This document shows positions 36,134 through 45,943 of a stretch of DNA of 64,000 nt, piece after piece. Source of the stretch: Pseudarthrobacter sp. NamE5 (GTDB lineage Bacteria; Actinomycetota; Actinomycetes; Actinomycetales; Micrococcaceae). Location of the stretch: contig NZ_CM016730.1 in the NCBI RefSeq assembly GCF_005796225.1, forward strand, positions 163,931-227,930, read 5' to 3'. The notes below the pieces were generated by a model, which was not told the DNA's origin, ran no database searches, and saw only the letters and a program-made list of their open reading frames with translations. The position numbers were made by a program, and so were the translations under genes. Each line of letters opens with the position of its first letter. The stretch's first letter is position 1.

Positions 36134-39100
36134 CGACGCACTTCAGGAGGAACGCAGGAGTCAGCCCGCACAGGTTGACGGAGGGGTCTGCACCCAGGGC
36201 AACAGTAAGTTCCTGAGATCCGATGAGCGAGCCGTAGGACGGCTCCTCCGGCCGTGAAAAACCTTCCAGCAGCGGCAGCACCGAAGCGCGCTTGTCGTCC
36301 CTGCCCAAGGCATTCAGGGCCACCGTGAACCTAGCGAACCAGTCAGCGTAGGACCCAATCCGGGTCAGCGGTACGCCCATATCAATAAGCCAGTCCACTA
36401 TTGTGTCCAAGGACACGCCATCATCAAACGGGTTGACCAAGTGGTAGGTGGAAAAGGGCCTGTCCCGGCGTTGGGATGACAGGGAAGAGATAGCTGCAGC
36501 AACGACATCGACGGGCAGCCCGTCGTAGTGGGCGCGGTCGCCGTCGTGGCTGTAGAAGGATCCAGGCGCGAGTCCTGTCCGGACCAGGCTGTACAGCAGC
36601 CGTGTAAAGGTGTCGGGAACGTTGATCTGTCCCCGGTACTCGGAATGCGCCAGGATCATACTGGACCTGATGACGGTGACGGGCAGGTTGTATCTGTCGT
36701 GGGCGTCACGCAGGAGGACTTCCCCCGCCCACTTTGTTGCCGCATAGCCATCGACAATGCCGCCGGTTGTTTCAATCTCCGGAAGTGCCTGGCGGATGTC
36801 TGAGGGCTCATCCAGTGGAGCTGCAGGTCCGGTCAGGAGCGCCGTGGCGATGCTGGACATGAACGTCACAGGCTTCAACGTACCCGTCAGAGCCAGGCGG
36901 ATGATGCCGGCGGTACCGCTGACGTTGGAGGCGAAAAGCTCCCGGTACGGAAGAGCGTGGTTGACCATCGCCCCCGCGTGGATGATGCTGGTGATGTTGT
37001 CACAGAGCTGCTCCCATACCGGGCCACCGAGCCCCAACCGGTCTTCGGAGATATCACCGGCGATGACATCGAGATTGGCGCTGAGCGCATCGAATTCAGC
37101 AAGCAGAGACTCGGTTGTGGAGAACGTCTTTCGTAGGCGGGTTCGTGCCGCAGCATCGTCACTGGCCCGGATCAGGCAGGTCACCCGGTGACGGGTGCCG
37201 GCAAATTCACGCAATTTTTGTAGACACAGAAAGCGGCCCAGGTAGCCGCTGGCACCGGTAACCAAGACTGATTGTGCGGCCCCTGGCATGGCCGGCTCGC
37301 CGGGGGCAGGAAGTTCATCTTCAAAGAACCTAGGGAGTACCAGGTCAGCCGCCAGGAGGCGGCTGGCTTCAGCACCGTGGATCTGTTCAAAAGACACTGT
37401 GTCACGGCGACCCGAGGACGAGGAGCGTTTGGCGTCGATGTACCCGGCCAGTTGCCCGATCGTATAGGACTCGCTGGCAAGGGTGTCCACAGGCACGCGG
37501 ATGCCATAAATCTGTTCAAACAGCCGGGACAGGTAGACCGCGGTGAGTGAGTCTCCGCCAAGGTCACGGAACTTGGCGGCTAAAGCGATGTCTTTCACAT
37601 CGCTTTGCAGGGACACAGCGATCGCGGTGCGCACAGTGGACTCAGTCTCATCGGCAGCACCGTGGGCCACCAGCCAGTCCAGGAGTACATCCTGGCTTGC
37701 CTTCATCTCTTGGTACAGGGCAGTGAGCCTGGGCCGGTACTTTTCGGTCAGGCGGGGCCGTACAGGCTTCCGGTGGTCCGAGAGCAGCCCGTTGGCTTCG
37801 CTAAAGGGCTCGAAATCCACGAGGACCGCAGCCGGGATCTCATAGGAGTTTAGACTCTCGTCAGCGGCGGTGCTCCTGAGTTCGCGTAGGATCCTCTTTT
37901 GGATGGCTGCCTCATCGTCATTGAGTTCAGCCCGCAGATCTTCGGAGGGGACGACGACACCAACGATGGAGGACTGGTCGCTTTCCCCGTAGAGGAAGAC
38001 TTGGCGGACGACGTCGCTTCCGGCTGCGTACCTGGCCTCCAGTGATGGTAGCGCGACGAATTCTCCCTGGGAGAGTTTGATGATGGCGTTCTTGCGGTCG
38101 ATGATCCGCACTCGGCCCTCGGGATCGACCGCGGCGATGTCTCCAGTGCGGTAGTAACCGTCTCCGGTGAAGATCTCAGCATTGAGTTCGGGGCGGTTGT
38201 AGTAGCCGGGCACCGTCGAAGTGCTCATGATGAGCAGCTCTCCACGAGCATCGGGCCGATCGGAGGAGAAGTACCCGAGCTCCGGGACGTCCTGGAGCCG
38301 GTAGTCGATGACTGGGGGACGCAGGAACCGGCCGTCGGCGAGGACGCCGCCGATCTCGGTCGTGCCATAGAGCTCGTGCAGCTCGATGCCGAGCAGGGAT
38401 TCCATGAAGCTTTTCAACTCTGCCGACACCGGAGCCGAGGTGCAGCTGGCCCACTGGACCTTGCCGCCCAGGATGTTTTCGCGCATGTCCGCCAGCACGA
38501 TCGAAGCATCGGCGTCGTGGAGCCGGCCCTGGTATTCCTGGTGCAGGAGTTCACAGACCCTGGGCACCAGGGACAGCTCAGTGGGCCGGGCCAGGCTGAG
38601 GTCCTCAAAGAAGCTGGACAGGTTGGTCGTGGACGCAAAGCAGGTCACCCCGCCACGGGCCAGAGTGTTTCTGATCGAGGAGTGGCCGGCCACGTGGCTC
38701 ATGGGCATGTAGTGGAAGTTGGCGATGTCGGCTGCTTCGGCGAAAAACTCCGACCAGCCTTCCCCGCCCCACATCTCCGCGACCAGTCGCTGGGTGTACA
38801 TCGCACCCTTGGGTGTGCCGGTGCTGCCCGAGGTGTACAGCAGCATCGCCAGGGCATCATCGGAGCTGATCTGTTCGGGGTCCGGCACGAAGCCGTCGCC
38901 GCCCAGGTCAATGGCCAGCGTCTCCGGCCGGAGCGAGACCTCCTTGGCCAGGGCTGAAACAGCATCCCGGTGTCCGGTGTCGCCACCGCGGTAGTCAAGA
39001 ACGATGAGCCGCTCGAGATGAGGGTGCGCAGCCACGAGCAGCGCAGCGCGTTCCAGTAGGCCCACCGTGACGGCCAGGGTACGTGGGCTGGTTTCGGTAA

Positions 39101-39455
39101 TGACCGCACTTTGCTGGTCAAAGGTGCCACTGGTCTGCAGCGGGACCGTTGTAATGCCGGCAAGGTTGCAGGCGAAGTCAACGGTTGTGTAGTCGACCCC
39201 GGCGTGTCCCAGCATTGCGACGCGTTCCCCGGGCCTAACAGGGGTGTGGTCGGGAGCACTGCCCTGCAGCTGGTTTGCTACCGCCGCCACCCTCCAGCCA
39301 AGTGCCCGGTAGGAGAGGGTCTCGAATGTATCCAGGACACGGTTGTCCATGTGGTTGAGCTGGTCGTTAGTCAAAGGGATGTTCCGACGCTCAGCCAGCG
39401 CCGGACGATCTCCGAAATGTGCGAAGGCTGACATCATTCTGGTCTTGAGACGCAT
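36072..39455 (-). CDS. car: Carboxylic acid reductase (adenylation-thiolation-reductase, CAR)
   Basis: 1127 aa, typical length. Adenylation domain 1 to about 600 with LLYTSGSTGTPKGAMYT near 205, LYGTTEIGGVLADG and YYRTGDIAAVDPEGRVRIIDRKNAIIK. Thiolation motif FRDLGGDSLTAVYLS near 632 with the phosphopantetheine Ser. NADPH-dependent reductase domain from about 728 (VLVTGASGYLGRFL, then GYAATKWAGEVLLRDA with Tyr/Lys). It activates an acid with ATP, tethers it as thioester and releases the aldehyde. With PhzCDE next door the natural substrate may be DHHA or a hydroxyanthranilate-type acid; related CARs accept many aryl acids, so this is an inference. Preceded by a regulator gene 3 bp away. Confidence 0.92.
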   Translation of the reverse strand: MRLKTRMMSAFAHFGDRPALAERRNIPLTNDQLNHMDNRVLDTFETLSYRALGWRVAAVANQLQGSAPDHTPVRPGERVAMLGHAGVDYTTVDFACNLAGITTVPLQTSGTFDQQSAVITETSPRTLAVTVGLLERAALLVAAHPHLERLIVLDYRGGDTGHRDAVSALAKEVSLRPETLAIDLGGDGFVPDPEQISSDDALAMLLYTSGSTGTPKGAMYTQRLVAEMWGGEGWSEFFAEAADIANFHYMPMSHVAGHSSIRNTLARGGVTCFASTTNLSSFFEDLSLARPTELSLVPRVCELLHQEYQGRLHDADASIVLADMRENILGGKVQWASCTSAPVSAELKSFMESLLGIELHELYGTTEIGGVLADGRFLRPPVIDYRLQDVPELGYFSSDRPDARGELLIMSTSTVPGYYNRPELNAEIFTGDGYYRTGDIAAVDPEGRVRIIDRKNAIIKLSQGEFVALPSLEARYAAGSDVVRQVFLYGESDQSSIVGVVVPSEDLRAELNDDEAAIQKRILRELRSTAADESLNSYEIPAAVLVDFEPFSEANGLLSDHRKPVRPRLTEKYRPRLTALYQEMKASQDVLLDWLVAHGAADETESTVRTAIAVSLQSDVKDIALAAKFRDLGGDSLTAVYLSRLFEQIYGIRVPVDTLASESYTIGQLAGYIDAKRSSSSGRRDTVSFEQIHGAEASRLLAADLVLPRFFEDELPAPGEPAMPGAAQSVLVTGASGYLGRFLCLQKLREFAGTRHRVTCLIRASDDAAARTRLRKTFSTTESLLAEFDALSANLDVIAGDISEDRLGLGGPVWEQLCDNITSIIHAGAMVNHALPYRELFASNVSGTAGIIRLALTGTLKPVTFMSSIATALLTGPAAPLDEPSDIRQALPEIETTGGIVDGYAATKWAGEVLLRDAHDRYNLPVTVIRSSMILAHSEYRGQINVPDTFTRLLYSLVRTGLAPGSFYSHDGDRAHYDGLPVDVVAAAISSLSSQRRDRPFSTYHLVNPFDDGVSLDTIVDWLIDMGVPLTRIGSYADWFARFTVALNALGRDDKRASVLPLLEGFSRPEEPSYGSLIGSQELTVALGADPSVNLCGLTPAFLLKCVDDLEYVFGHSIHRVPLAAAR

Positions 39456-39458
39456 CTA

Positions 39459-40382
39459 TCAGTGCTCCATCGAAAGCTGTGAGGCTGCAGAACCGCTGGC
39501 CCCGGTGAACGTTGTCCGCCTGATACCGTCCCTGGGCGCCTGGAACTTGTTGGGCAGAACGCTGAGCCCGTCCCGGGATGCATCATCGTTGGGTGTGTAG
39601 ACTTCCAGCCGGTGATCCGGAGACTCCGGCTGCAGCCAGACCTGGTAGTCAACATCCAGGGCCCCGACGGTGGGGTGCGCCAGCAGCATGTTGCCCACCG
39701 TGCAATCGGCGACGTCGCCTTCGGCCCACAGGCTGGCAAACTCGCTGCTCTTCATGGCCAGTTCGCCGATGAGCTCAGCAAGCCTGGCATCAGTGGGATA
39801 GCGACCCGAAGTCAGCCGCAGGTATGCCACATGGATGCGGGCGAGTTCGTGCCAGTTGCTGTACAGGTCCCGGGTAAGCGGGTCAAGGAAGAACAGCCGG
39901 GGAACCGAAGGCCGCCGGTTGACGTCCGTCGGCACCTCGAAGGGCAGGTGCTCAAAGAGCAGCTCATGGCCGGAATGGTTCCAGGCCAGGATGTCACCAC
40001 GCCGTCCTAGGACAACAGCAGGGATGGTCTCGTGCAGTGACTCAAAGAGGGAAAGCACCCTGCGGTGCGGTTTTTCCACGGGCTCGCGCACCATCCGCGA
40101 TGACGACGACGTGGAATTGGCCAGGTTGTACATGTGGACCCGCTCGGCGTCTTCGAGCCTCATAACGGTAGCAAGCGCATCGAGCACCTGCATTGATGCC
40201 GTCCGGGTCTGGTCCTGCTCGATCCGGGTGTAGTAGCCGACGCTGACGCCGGCCAGACGCGCCAGCTCCTCCCGACGGAGACCGGGCACTCGCCGGGGCG
40301 CGTTTCCGGGATCCAGGCCGATGGATGCGGGATCGGTCTTGTTGCGCCGGGTCTTCAGGAAACTGCCGAGAGTGCCTTTCAT
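39459..40382 (-). CDS. XRE-family regulator with MmyB-like ligand domain
   Basis: 307 aa. N-terminal helix-turn-helix: LGSFLKTRRNKTDPASIG, VPGLRREELARLAGVSVGYYTRIEQDQTRTASMQVLDAL. C-terminal MLTR/MmyB-like PAS-type domain: AVVLGRRGDILAWNHSGHELLFEHLPFE and LLAHPTVGALDVDYQVWLQPESPDHRLEVYTP. It lies directly ahead of the reductase gene on the same strand (3-bp gap) and divergent from the exporter-phz operon, so it is the likely cluster regulator. MmyB proteins in Streptomyces control antibiotic genes and bind fatty acids. Confidence 0.9.
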   Translation of the reverse strand: MKGTLGSFLKTRRNKTDPASIGLDPGNAPRRVPGLRREELARLAGVSVGYYTRIEQDQTRTASMQVLDALATVMRLEDAERVHMYNLANSTSSSSRMVREPVEKPHRRVLSLFESLHETIPAVVLGRRGDILAWNHSGHELLFEHLPFEVPTDVNRRPSVPRLFFLDPLTRDLYSNWHELARIHVAYLRLTSGRYPTDARLAELIGELAMKSSEFASLWAEGDVADCTVGNMLLAHPTVGALDVDYQVWLQPESPDHRLEVYTPNDDASRDGLSVLPNKFQAPRDGIRRTTFTGASGSAASQLSMEH

Positions 40383-40698
40383 GTTTTTCAGGCTAGTCGT
40401 GTGTGAAGGGCAATTGGGCGGGTGAGGGTAACCCTGTTTGGTACACCCAGAAGGAGCTGAGACCTCGATGATCAGGAGCAGTTACTGATCTATGGGCACG
40501 CGGGGTAAACGTAGGACCGTCCTTTGGCATGTAAGCTGCTCGACCTGCGGATCAAAGATGCCGAAGTAGATCCATATAAGAACAGCGGCAATTGGTCGCG
40601 GCAGCCGGTACACCTGTTGTGGATACCCACCGCGGGTGTACCCACGGCCGCGAGTACCCAAGACTGTGGCCTTGTTGTGGCCCTGTGGATCTTCAAGC
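40383..40698. promoter_or_regulatory. Divergent promoter region of the CAR/phz cluster
   Basis: 316 bp between the XRE gene and the exporter. No gene is supported and no obvious long palindrome was seen. This should hold the promoters of both arms of the cluster. Confidence 0.5.
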
Positions 40699-42216
40699 AT
40701 GAGGACCATGGATGTCATCGCGCAGAGCAGTAAAGAGAAGACAGATTCCGCCCCAAGCAGGTCCTGGTGGGGCCTTATTGCGACCCTGGGCCCGGTCCTC
40801 GTAGTGGCCATGGACGGGTCAATCCTCTTCCTGGCCATGCCCAGTATCAATGAGGCAATCCGGCCCACCACTGACCAGAGCCTGTGGATCCTGGACATCT
40901 ACGGATTCGCTGTCGGCTCGCTGCTGATCACTTTCGGCAATCTTGGCGACAGGTTCGGAAGAAAAAAGCTCCTGCTCATCGGTGCCACCGTCTTTGGCAT
41001 CGGATCACTGTGCGGGGCACTGTCCCCCACTCCGGAGCTGCTGATCGCCTCCCGCGCCCTGATGGGCGTGGGCGGAGCGACGCTCCTGCCTTCCTGCCTG
41101 GCTGTGATCAGTGAGCTGTTCCAGAACCCGGCCCAGCGTGCCCGGGCGATCGGTATCTTTGCTGCGACATTCGCTGCCGGCTTCGTGATCGGCCCCATCG
41201 TCGGCGGCCTGCTGCTGAACCATTTCTGGTGGGGCTCGGTCTTCCTCATCAATATCCCCGTCATCGTGCTGTTCCTTTTTCTGGCGCCGGTCCTGCTGAA
41301 AGAAGTCCACGGCTCCCGCCCTGGCAAGATCGACCTGCTCAGCGTGGTTCTGTCCTCCATCGGCCTGCTGGTCGCAATTTACGGTGTGAAGCACGCTGCC
41401 ACATACGGCATCGATGGCCAGAGCGCCGTGATGATCGCCGTCGGCATTGCGTTGACTGTTGTGTTCATCCGCCGTCAGAAGCGACTGGAGTTGCCGCTGC
41501 TCGATACCGGCCTGTTCAAAGAGCACGTCTTCGCCGTGGCGATCCTGACTGGACTGCTCGCGCTGTTCGTGTGGTCCGCCGCGGCGTACCTGAGCATGAA
41601 CTACCTCCAATCGGTATTGGGCCTGTCGGTGCTGGACGCTGCACTGCTGGCCATCCCGGGCGCCATCGTCCTGACGCTCACCTGTGTGCTGACCCCGCGT
41701 CTGGTCGAACAGGTAGGAGCCCGCAAGGCCCTTCTGCTGTGTCACTTCTGCATGGGGCTGGGAATGCTGTTGTTGCTGTTCACCAACGACACCACAGGTG
41801 CGCTGTTCTACGTGGCCTCAACCATGGTCGCCGGCGTGGGCTTCGGTATCTCCTTCAGCCTTGTTGCCGACACCGCTGTCTCAGCTGTTCCGGAGTCGCG
41901 GGCCGGATCCGCCGGCGCCATCGCCGAAACCAGCAACGAGATCGGCAACGCCCTCGGCATCGCTCTGCTGGGGTCACTGGCAACGGTGGTTTTCCGTTCG
42001 GTGTACCCCGGCGAAGAGAGCGGCATTGGTGAAGTCCTGGACCGGCAGGGCGTCGGATCAGAAGCGTTCGTTCAGGCACAGGCTGCGTTCCTCACCGGCT
42101 TCCATTCAGTCGCGGCCGCGGCCGCAGTGATCTGCTTCGGACTGGGAATCCTCGCCATCCGGTGGCTTCCCAAGACATCCGATGTCCAGCACCAGGTCCA
42201 GGAGCAGCACGTCTGA
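40699..42216 (+). CDS. DHA2-family MFS drug exporter (EmrB/QacA type)
   Basis: 505 aa, 14 membrane helices. Motifs: VLVVAMDGSILFLAMPSINEAI in helix 1, GNLGDRFGRKKLLLIGATVFGIGSLCGALS (motif A), ASRALMGVGGATLLPSCLAVISELF, and the late ESRAGSAGAIAETSNEIGNALGIALLG. The start is chosen between ATG 40699 and ATG 40708; upstream codons to 40636 look non-coding. It is 76 bp before phzC in the same direction, so it probably exports the cluster product and provides self-protection. Confidence 0.9.
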   Translation: MRTMDVIAQSSKEKTDSAPSRSWWGLIATLGPVLVVAMDGSILFLAMPSINEAIRPTTDQSLWILDIYGFAVGSLLITFGNLGDRFGRKKLLLIGATVFGIGSLCGALSPTPELLIASRALMGVGGATLLPSCLAVISELFQNPAQRARAIGIFAATFAAGFVIGPIVGGLLLNHFWWGSVFLINIPVIVLFLFLAPVLLKEVHGSRPGKIDLLSVVLSSIGLLVAIYGVKHAATYGIDGQSAVMIAVGIALTVVFIRRQKRLELPLLDTGLFKEHVFAVAILTGLLALFVWSAAAYLSMNYLQSVLGLSVLDAALLAIPGAIVLTLTCVLTPRLVEQVGARKALLLCHFCMGLGMLLLLFTNDTTGALFYVASTMVAGVGFGISFSLVADTAVSAVPESRAGSAGAIAETSNEIGNALGIALLGSLATVVFRSVYPGEESGIGEVLDRQGVGSEAFVQAQAAFLTGFHSVAAAAAVICFGLGILAIRWLPKTSDVQHQVQEQHV

Positions 42217-42292
42217 GCATCACAGCAGACTTCGATAGCAGCCTCGGCTCACTCAACCTTTTTGCCACTTTTGTCACTGGAAAGAGACTCGA

Positions 42293-43474
42293 ATGACTAG
42301 CAACAACACTGCCCTGATTACCCCTATCGAAGAAATACGGGACACCATAGCCGCGCTGCCGGCACAGCAGCAGCCGGACTGGGGCGATGACAAACTCAGC
42401 GACGCCATCGTTTCGCTCGAAGAGTCGGCGCCGCTGGTGACGGAGGCTGAGATCCTTGATTTCAGGAGCAGGCTTCAGGAGGTCGCTGAGGGCAGGTCGA
42501 TCATCCTTCAGGCAGGTGACTGCGCTGAACCGATGACCGATACCTCTCCGAATGTCGTGGAACAGAAAGTGCTCGCCCTGGACATCATGGGTCAGTTGCT
42601 TACATACACCACGGGTCTGCCGGTGCTGCGCATCGGTCGTATCGCCGGACAGTTTGCCAAGCCCCGTTCCCAGACCCACGAAACAGTCAGCGGTTCTCTG
42701 ATCCCTACATACCGCGGAGCGCTGGTGAATGACCCTTATCCTTCGGCCAGGGCGCGGGAACACGAGTCCGAGCGTCTTGTGAGGGCACGGGTGGCAGCGG
42801 AACAGGTCACCGAACACCTGCGTTCAAGGACCGCACAGCAGATCTGGACGAGCCACGAGGCGCTTGTGCTGGACTACGAGCTTCCGCAGGTGAGGCCCAC
42901 CTCCGACGGACGGGCCATGCTGACATCAGCCCACACCGTGTGGATCGGGGCACGGACAAACCAGGTTGACCACGCCCATGTGGCGTTGGCGGCTGCTGTA
43001 ATCAACCCGGTCGGCTGCAAAGTTGCGGCCACGACCACTCCGGAGGAGCTGGTTGAGCTGGTTGAAGCTATCAACCCGGAACGGGAATCCGAGAAGCTGA
43101 TGCTAATCGCCCGTATGGGTACTGCGATCGATAAGCTTCCTGAGCTCATGGAGGCAGTGCAACGCCAGGGGCAGCCGGTCATCTGGCTGTGTGATCCGAT
43201 GCACGCGAACACTGTCACCGCCGCTGACGGACGGAAGACACGGTACGTGGAGGACATCAGGCACGAGCTGGTCCGGTTCCAGGAGATTTCACAGGCCGCA
43301 GGTGTCATTGTCGGGGGAGTGCATCTGGAAACGACCATCGATGACGTCAGGGAATGCCTTGTCAATGAAGAGGAGACCCGGTACGGCAACGACCCGTACA
43401 CCACGCTGTGCGATCCGCGGCTGACTGTCCGGCAGGCACTGGATGTGCTGAAGCACTGGCAGATCGGAGCGTAG
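42293..43474 (+). CDS. phzC: Class II DAHP synthase, PhzC type
   Basis: 393 aa, ribosome site GGAAAGAGA. Class II signatures: SIILQAGDCAEPM, LRIGRIAGQFAKPRSQ, WTSHEALVLDYE, VIWLCDPMHANTVTA, and IVGGVHLETTIDDV. It joins phosphoenolpyruvate and erythrose-4-phosphate and raises shikimate flux to chorismate. It is shorter than the roughly 460-residue primary AroG of actinobacteria and lacks the long N-terminal regulatory extension, consistent with a feedback-insensitive pathway isoenzyme. phzD starts 3 bp after its stop. Confidence 0.9.
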   Translation: MTSNNTALITPIEEIRDTIAALPAQQQPDWGDDKLSDAIVSLEESAPLVTEAEILDFRSRLQEVAEGRSIILQAGDCAEPMTDTSPNVVEQKVLALDIMGQLLTYTTGLPVLRIGRIAGQFAKPRSQTHETVSGSLIPTYRGALVNDPYPSARAREHESERLVRARVAAEQVTEHLRSRTAQQIWTSHEALVLDYELPQVRPTSDGRAMLTSAHTVWIGARTNQVDHAHVALAAAVINPVGCKVAATTTPEELVELVEAINPERESEKLMLIARMGTAIDKLPELMEAVQRQGQPVIWLCDPMHANTVTAADGRKTRYVEDIRHELVRFQEISQAAGVIVGGVHLETTIDDVRECLVNEEETRYGNDPYTTLCDPRLTVRQALDVLKHWQIGA

Positions 43475-43476
43475 CC

Positions 43477-44142
43477 ATGACCAACATCCACTGGGACCAG
43501 GCGCAAACGATCAGCTACGACGCGCCACGGCCCGATGAGTATCCGGAACCGGTGGTGCACTGGCAGGCCTCGGCGGTCACGTCGGCGCTGCTGGTCCATG
43601 ACATGCAGCGCTACTTCCTGCATCGTTTCGATGTCCAGGGACAACCTGCCGCCGGCCTGGTCGACAATATCGAGCGGGCCATCACGACGGCCCGGAAACT
43701 CGGGATACCGGTCATTTACACAGCACAGCCCGGAAGCATGACACCGGAGCAGCGCGGCCTTCTCAAGGATTTCTGGGGACCGGGGATGACGGTTGCACCC
43801 GAACACCGTCGTGTTGTTGACCGTCTCGCTCCCGACTCTGGCGATCTCGTGCTGGATAAGTGGCGGTACTCGGCCTTCGCGCGTTCTCCGCTGGAAGAGC
43901 ATCTGCGCGTGACCGGTCGGAGCCAGCTGGTCATCTGCGGCATTTATGCTCATATCGGAGTGCTGGCAACGGCTTTGGATTCCTACACCCGTGACATCGA
44001 GACTTTTGTCCTGGCTGACGCTGTGGCTGACTTCGACCGAATCCAGCATCTGAACACTCTTCACTACCTGGCCCGCACCTCTGCGCGGGTGGCACCGACT
44101 GCAACTGTCCTGGATGAATGGGAACGCAACAATGACAGGTAA
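43477..44142 (+). CDS. phzD: Isochorismatase-family hydrolase PhzD
   Basis: 221 aa from ATG 43477. ALLVHDMQRYFLHRFD carries the catalytic Asp. GIPVIYTAQPGSMTPEQRGLLKDFWGPGM is the PhzD-typical segment. LDKWRYSAFARSPLEEHLRVTGRSQLVICGIYAHIGVLATALD has the catalytic Lys and the Gly-Ile-Tyr-Ala replacing the Cys of true cysteine hydrolases, as in PhzD/EntB. It hydrolyses the enol ether of 2-amino-2-deoxyisochorismate to DHHA and pyruvate. Confidence 0.9.
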   Translation: MTNIHWDQAQTISYDAPRPDEYPEPVVHWQASAVTSALLVHDMQRYFLHRFDVQGQPAAGLVDNIERAITTARKLGIPVIYTAQPGSMTPEQRGLLKDFWGPGMTVAPEHRRVVDRLAPDSGDLVLDKWRYSAFARSPLEEHLRVTGRSQLVICGIYAHIGVLATALDSYTRDIETFVLADAVADFDRIQHLNTLHYLARTSARVAPTATVLDEWERNNDR

Positions 44143-45943
44143 CCGTGATGACGCCTTCGCGCTGATCATGAAGGACGGTGTTGTACACCGGTACGACGGC
44201 GAGTCCGCTCTGTTTGATGACATCGAGCAGGCCCAGGGCGAGTCCGGTGAAATGGTCCTTGCCCTGCCGTTCCGCCAGGCGCTTTGGGGGAGCCGGCCGA
44301 TGTCCGGCCCCGAGCGGCTGGCCCGTCAGCATGTCTCCGCAATCCGGGTACGAAGCCACGGGGAATGCAGTGTTGAGGACTTCCTCAAAACCGGCGAAGG
44401 GTCAGAGACCCGGCTCAATGACGGACACTTCGACGTCAGCGACGAGGATTACGCAGAACGGGTCCGGTCGGTGGTGGATAACGAAATCCGGACCGGCCAC
44501 GGGTCCAACTTCGTGCTGCACCGCACGTACCGCGGTCGCGTTTTTTCCCGGAACGTGAATACGGAGATGTCGATTTTCCGGTCGCTTCTCAGTAGTGAAG
44601 CCGGGGCCTATTGGACGTTCCTGGTCCATTTCCCGGACCACACCCTGATCGGTGCCAGCCCGGAAGTGCATCTGCAAAGGGACTCAAACGGCCTGACCAC
44701 CATGAACCCGATTTCCGGAACATACCGTTATCCCAAGGGCGGACCGGATGAACGCTCCATGCGGACCTTCCTTCAGGACCCCAAAGAGCGCAATGAGCTG
44801 TACATGGTGGTTGATGAAGAACTGAAGGTCATGTCGGACCTCTGTGACGACCGGCCGTGGATTTCAGAGCCAAACCTGCGTTTCATGTCCAATTTGGCGC
44901 ACACAGAGTATTACATCCACGGTTACAGTTCACTGCCCTGGACGGCGGCCCTGCGCGGTTCCTTGGTAGCACCGACTGTTCTTGGCAGCCCGCTTGAGTC
45001 TGCGTTCCGGATGGCTCACCGCAACGACCTGAGCCCAAGAAACTATCTGGGCGGGGTGCTGGCGCATGTGACAGGCGGCGGGGACGAGAGCTTTGATTCA
45101 GCCATCCTCATCCGGACAGCGTGCATTGAAACCACCGGTGAAGTCTCTATTCCAATTGGCTCGACGATCGTCAGGGACTCGGACCCGGCGATGGAGGCGG
45201 CTGAGACAGTGGCGAAGGCCTCCGGAGTGCTGGCAGCGTTCTCCAGGCCCAACCAGAAAGTCCTACGCTCCCTGGCCGCCGAGATACTGGAGGAAAGGGT
45301 CAACGACGTCGCAGGGTTCTGGGTGCAGCCCGCCAGCAGCAGGCTCGACCCCGGCCCGGGCAAATTCAAAGCGGTAGTAGTCGATCACGAAGATCGTTTC
45401 ACGGGCATGCTCGCGGCCCATCTGCGATCACTCGGGCTGGACGTTACTGTGATTACCTGGAGCCCCTCGCCCGAGGAGCTTGCCGGCTTCGACCTGCTGG
45501 TCCTTGGGCCCGGTCCAGGTGACCCCGATGATGAAACAGATGAGCGGATCAGCGGAGCCCGGAAACTGGCCCGGTGGGCAGTAGAAACACGGGAAATCCC
45601 TACCCTGGCTGTGTGCCTGTCACACCAGCTGGTTTCCCGGGAACTCGGCTTTGAGGTCAGGCGCCTGCCCCAGCCCAACCAAGGCAGCCAAAGGATCATC
45701 TCCCTGTTCGGGGAGGAAGTCCGGGTCGGCTTCTACAACTCGTTCAGCGCCTATGACTCAGGGAAGCACCATCTCGATGTTGATGTCGCCCGTGACCCGG
45801 CCACCGGTGAGATCTACGCCCTTCGGACATCCGGGATCATCAGCCTGCAGTTCCACCCGGAATCCATCCTGAGCGTGGATGGGGCTGAAGTGCTGCGGAA
45901 GTCGGTTCTGGCCCTGGTGAGGGACCTCTCCGCTGTTGCCTGA
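44132..45943 (+). CDS. phzE: 2-amino-2-deoxyisochorismate synthase PhzE (fused glutamine amidotransferase)
   Basis: 603 aa from ATG 44132, overlapping the phzD stop. Residues 1 to about 400 are the chorismate-binding (MST) domain: HTLIGASPEVHLQRDSNGLTTMNPISGTYRY, GDESFDSAILIRTACIETTGEVSIPIGSTIVRDSDP. Residues about 410-603 are a class I amidotransferase: DLLVLGPGPGDPDD, TLAVCLSHQL (catalytic Cys), QFHPESILS (His, Glu). Converts chorismate and glutamine to ADIC. Domain order and the missing lyase step distinguish it from anthranilate synthase. Confidence 0.92.
   Translation: MTGNRDDAFALIMKDGVVHRYDGESALFDDIEQAQGESGEMVLALPFRQALWGSRPMSGPERLARQHVSAIRVRSHGECSVEDFLKTGEGSETRLNDGHFDVSDEDYAERVRSVVDNEIRTGHGSNFVLHRTYRGRVFSRNVNTEMSIFRSLLSSEAGAYWTFLVHFPDHTLIGASPEVHLQRDSNGLTTMNPISGTYRYPKGGPDERSMRTFLQDPKERNELYMVVDEELKVMSDLCDDRPWISEPNLRFMSNLAHTEYYIHGYSSLPWTAALRGSLVAPTVLGSPLESAFRMAHRNDLSPRNYLGGVLAHVTGGGDESFDSAILIRTACIETTGEVSIPIGSTIVRDSDPAMEAAETVAKASGVLAAFSRPNQKVLRSLAAEILEERVNDVAGFWVQPASSRLDPGPGKFKAVVVDHEDRFTGMLAAHLRSLGLDVTVITWSPSPEELAGFDLLVLGPGPGDPDDETDERISGARKLARWAVETREIPTLAVCLSHQLVSRELGFEVRRLPQPNQGSQRIISLFGEEVRVGFYNSFSAYDSGKHHLDVDVARDPATGEIYALRTSGIISLQFHPESILSVDGAEVLRKSVLALVRDLSAVA

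Noticed and set aside
42874..44223. 449-codon minus-strand ORF across phzC/phzD
   Set aside because: Antisense of two recognised genes; Ser/Arg-rich and without domain character.
40699..45943. Complete phenazine operon
   Set aside because: Only PhzC, D and E are present; PhzF, PhzA/B and PhzG are missing on both strands in this window.
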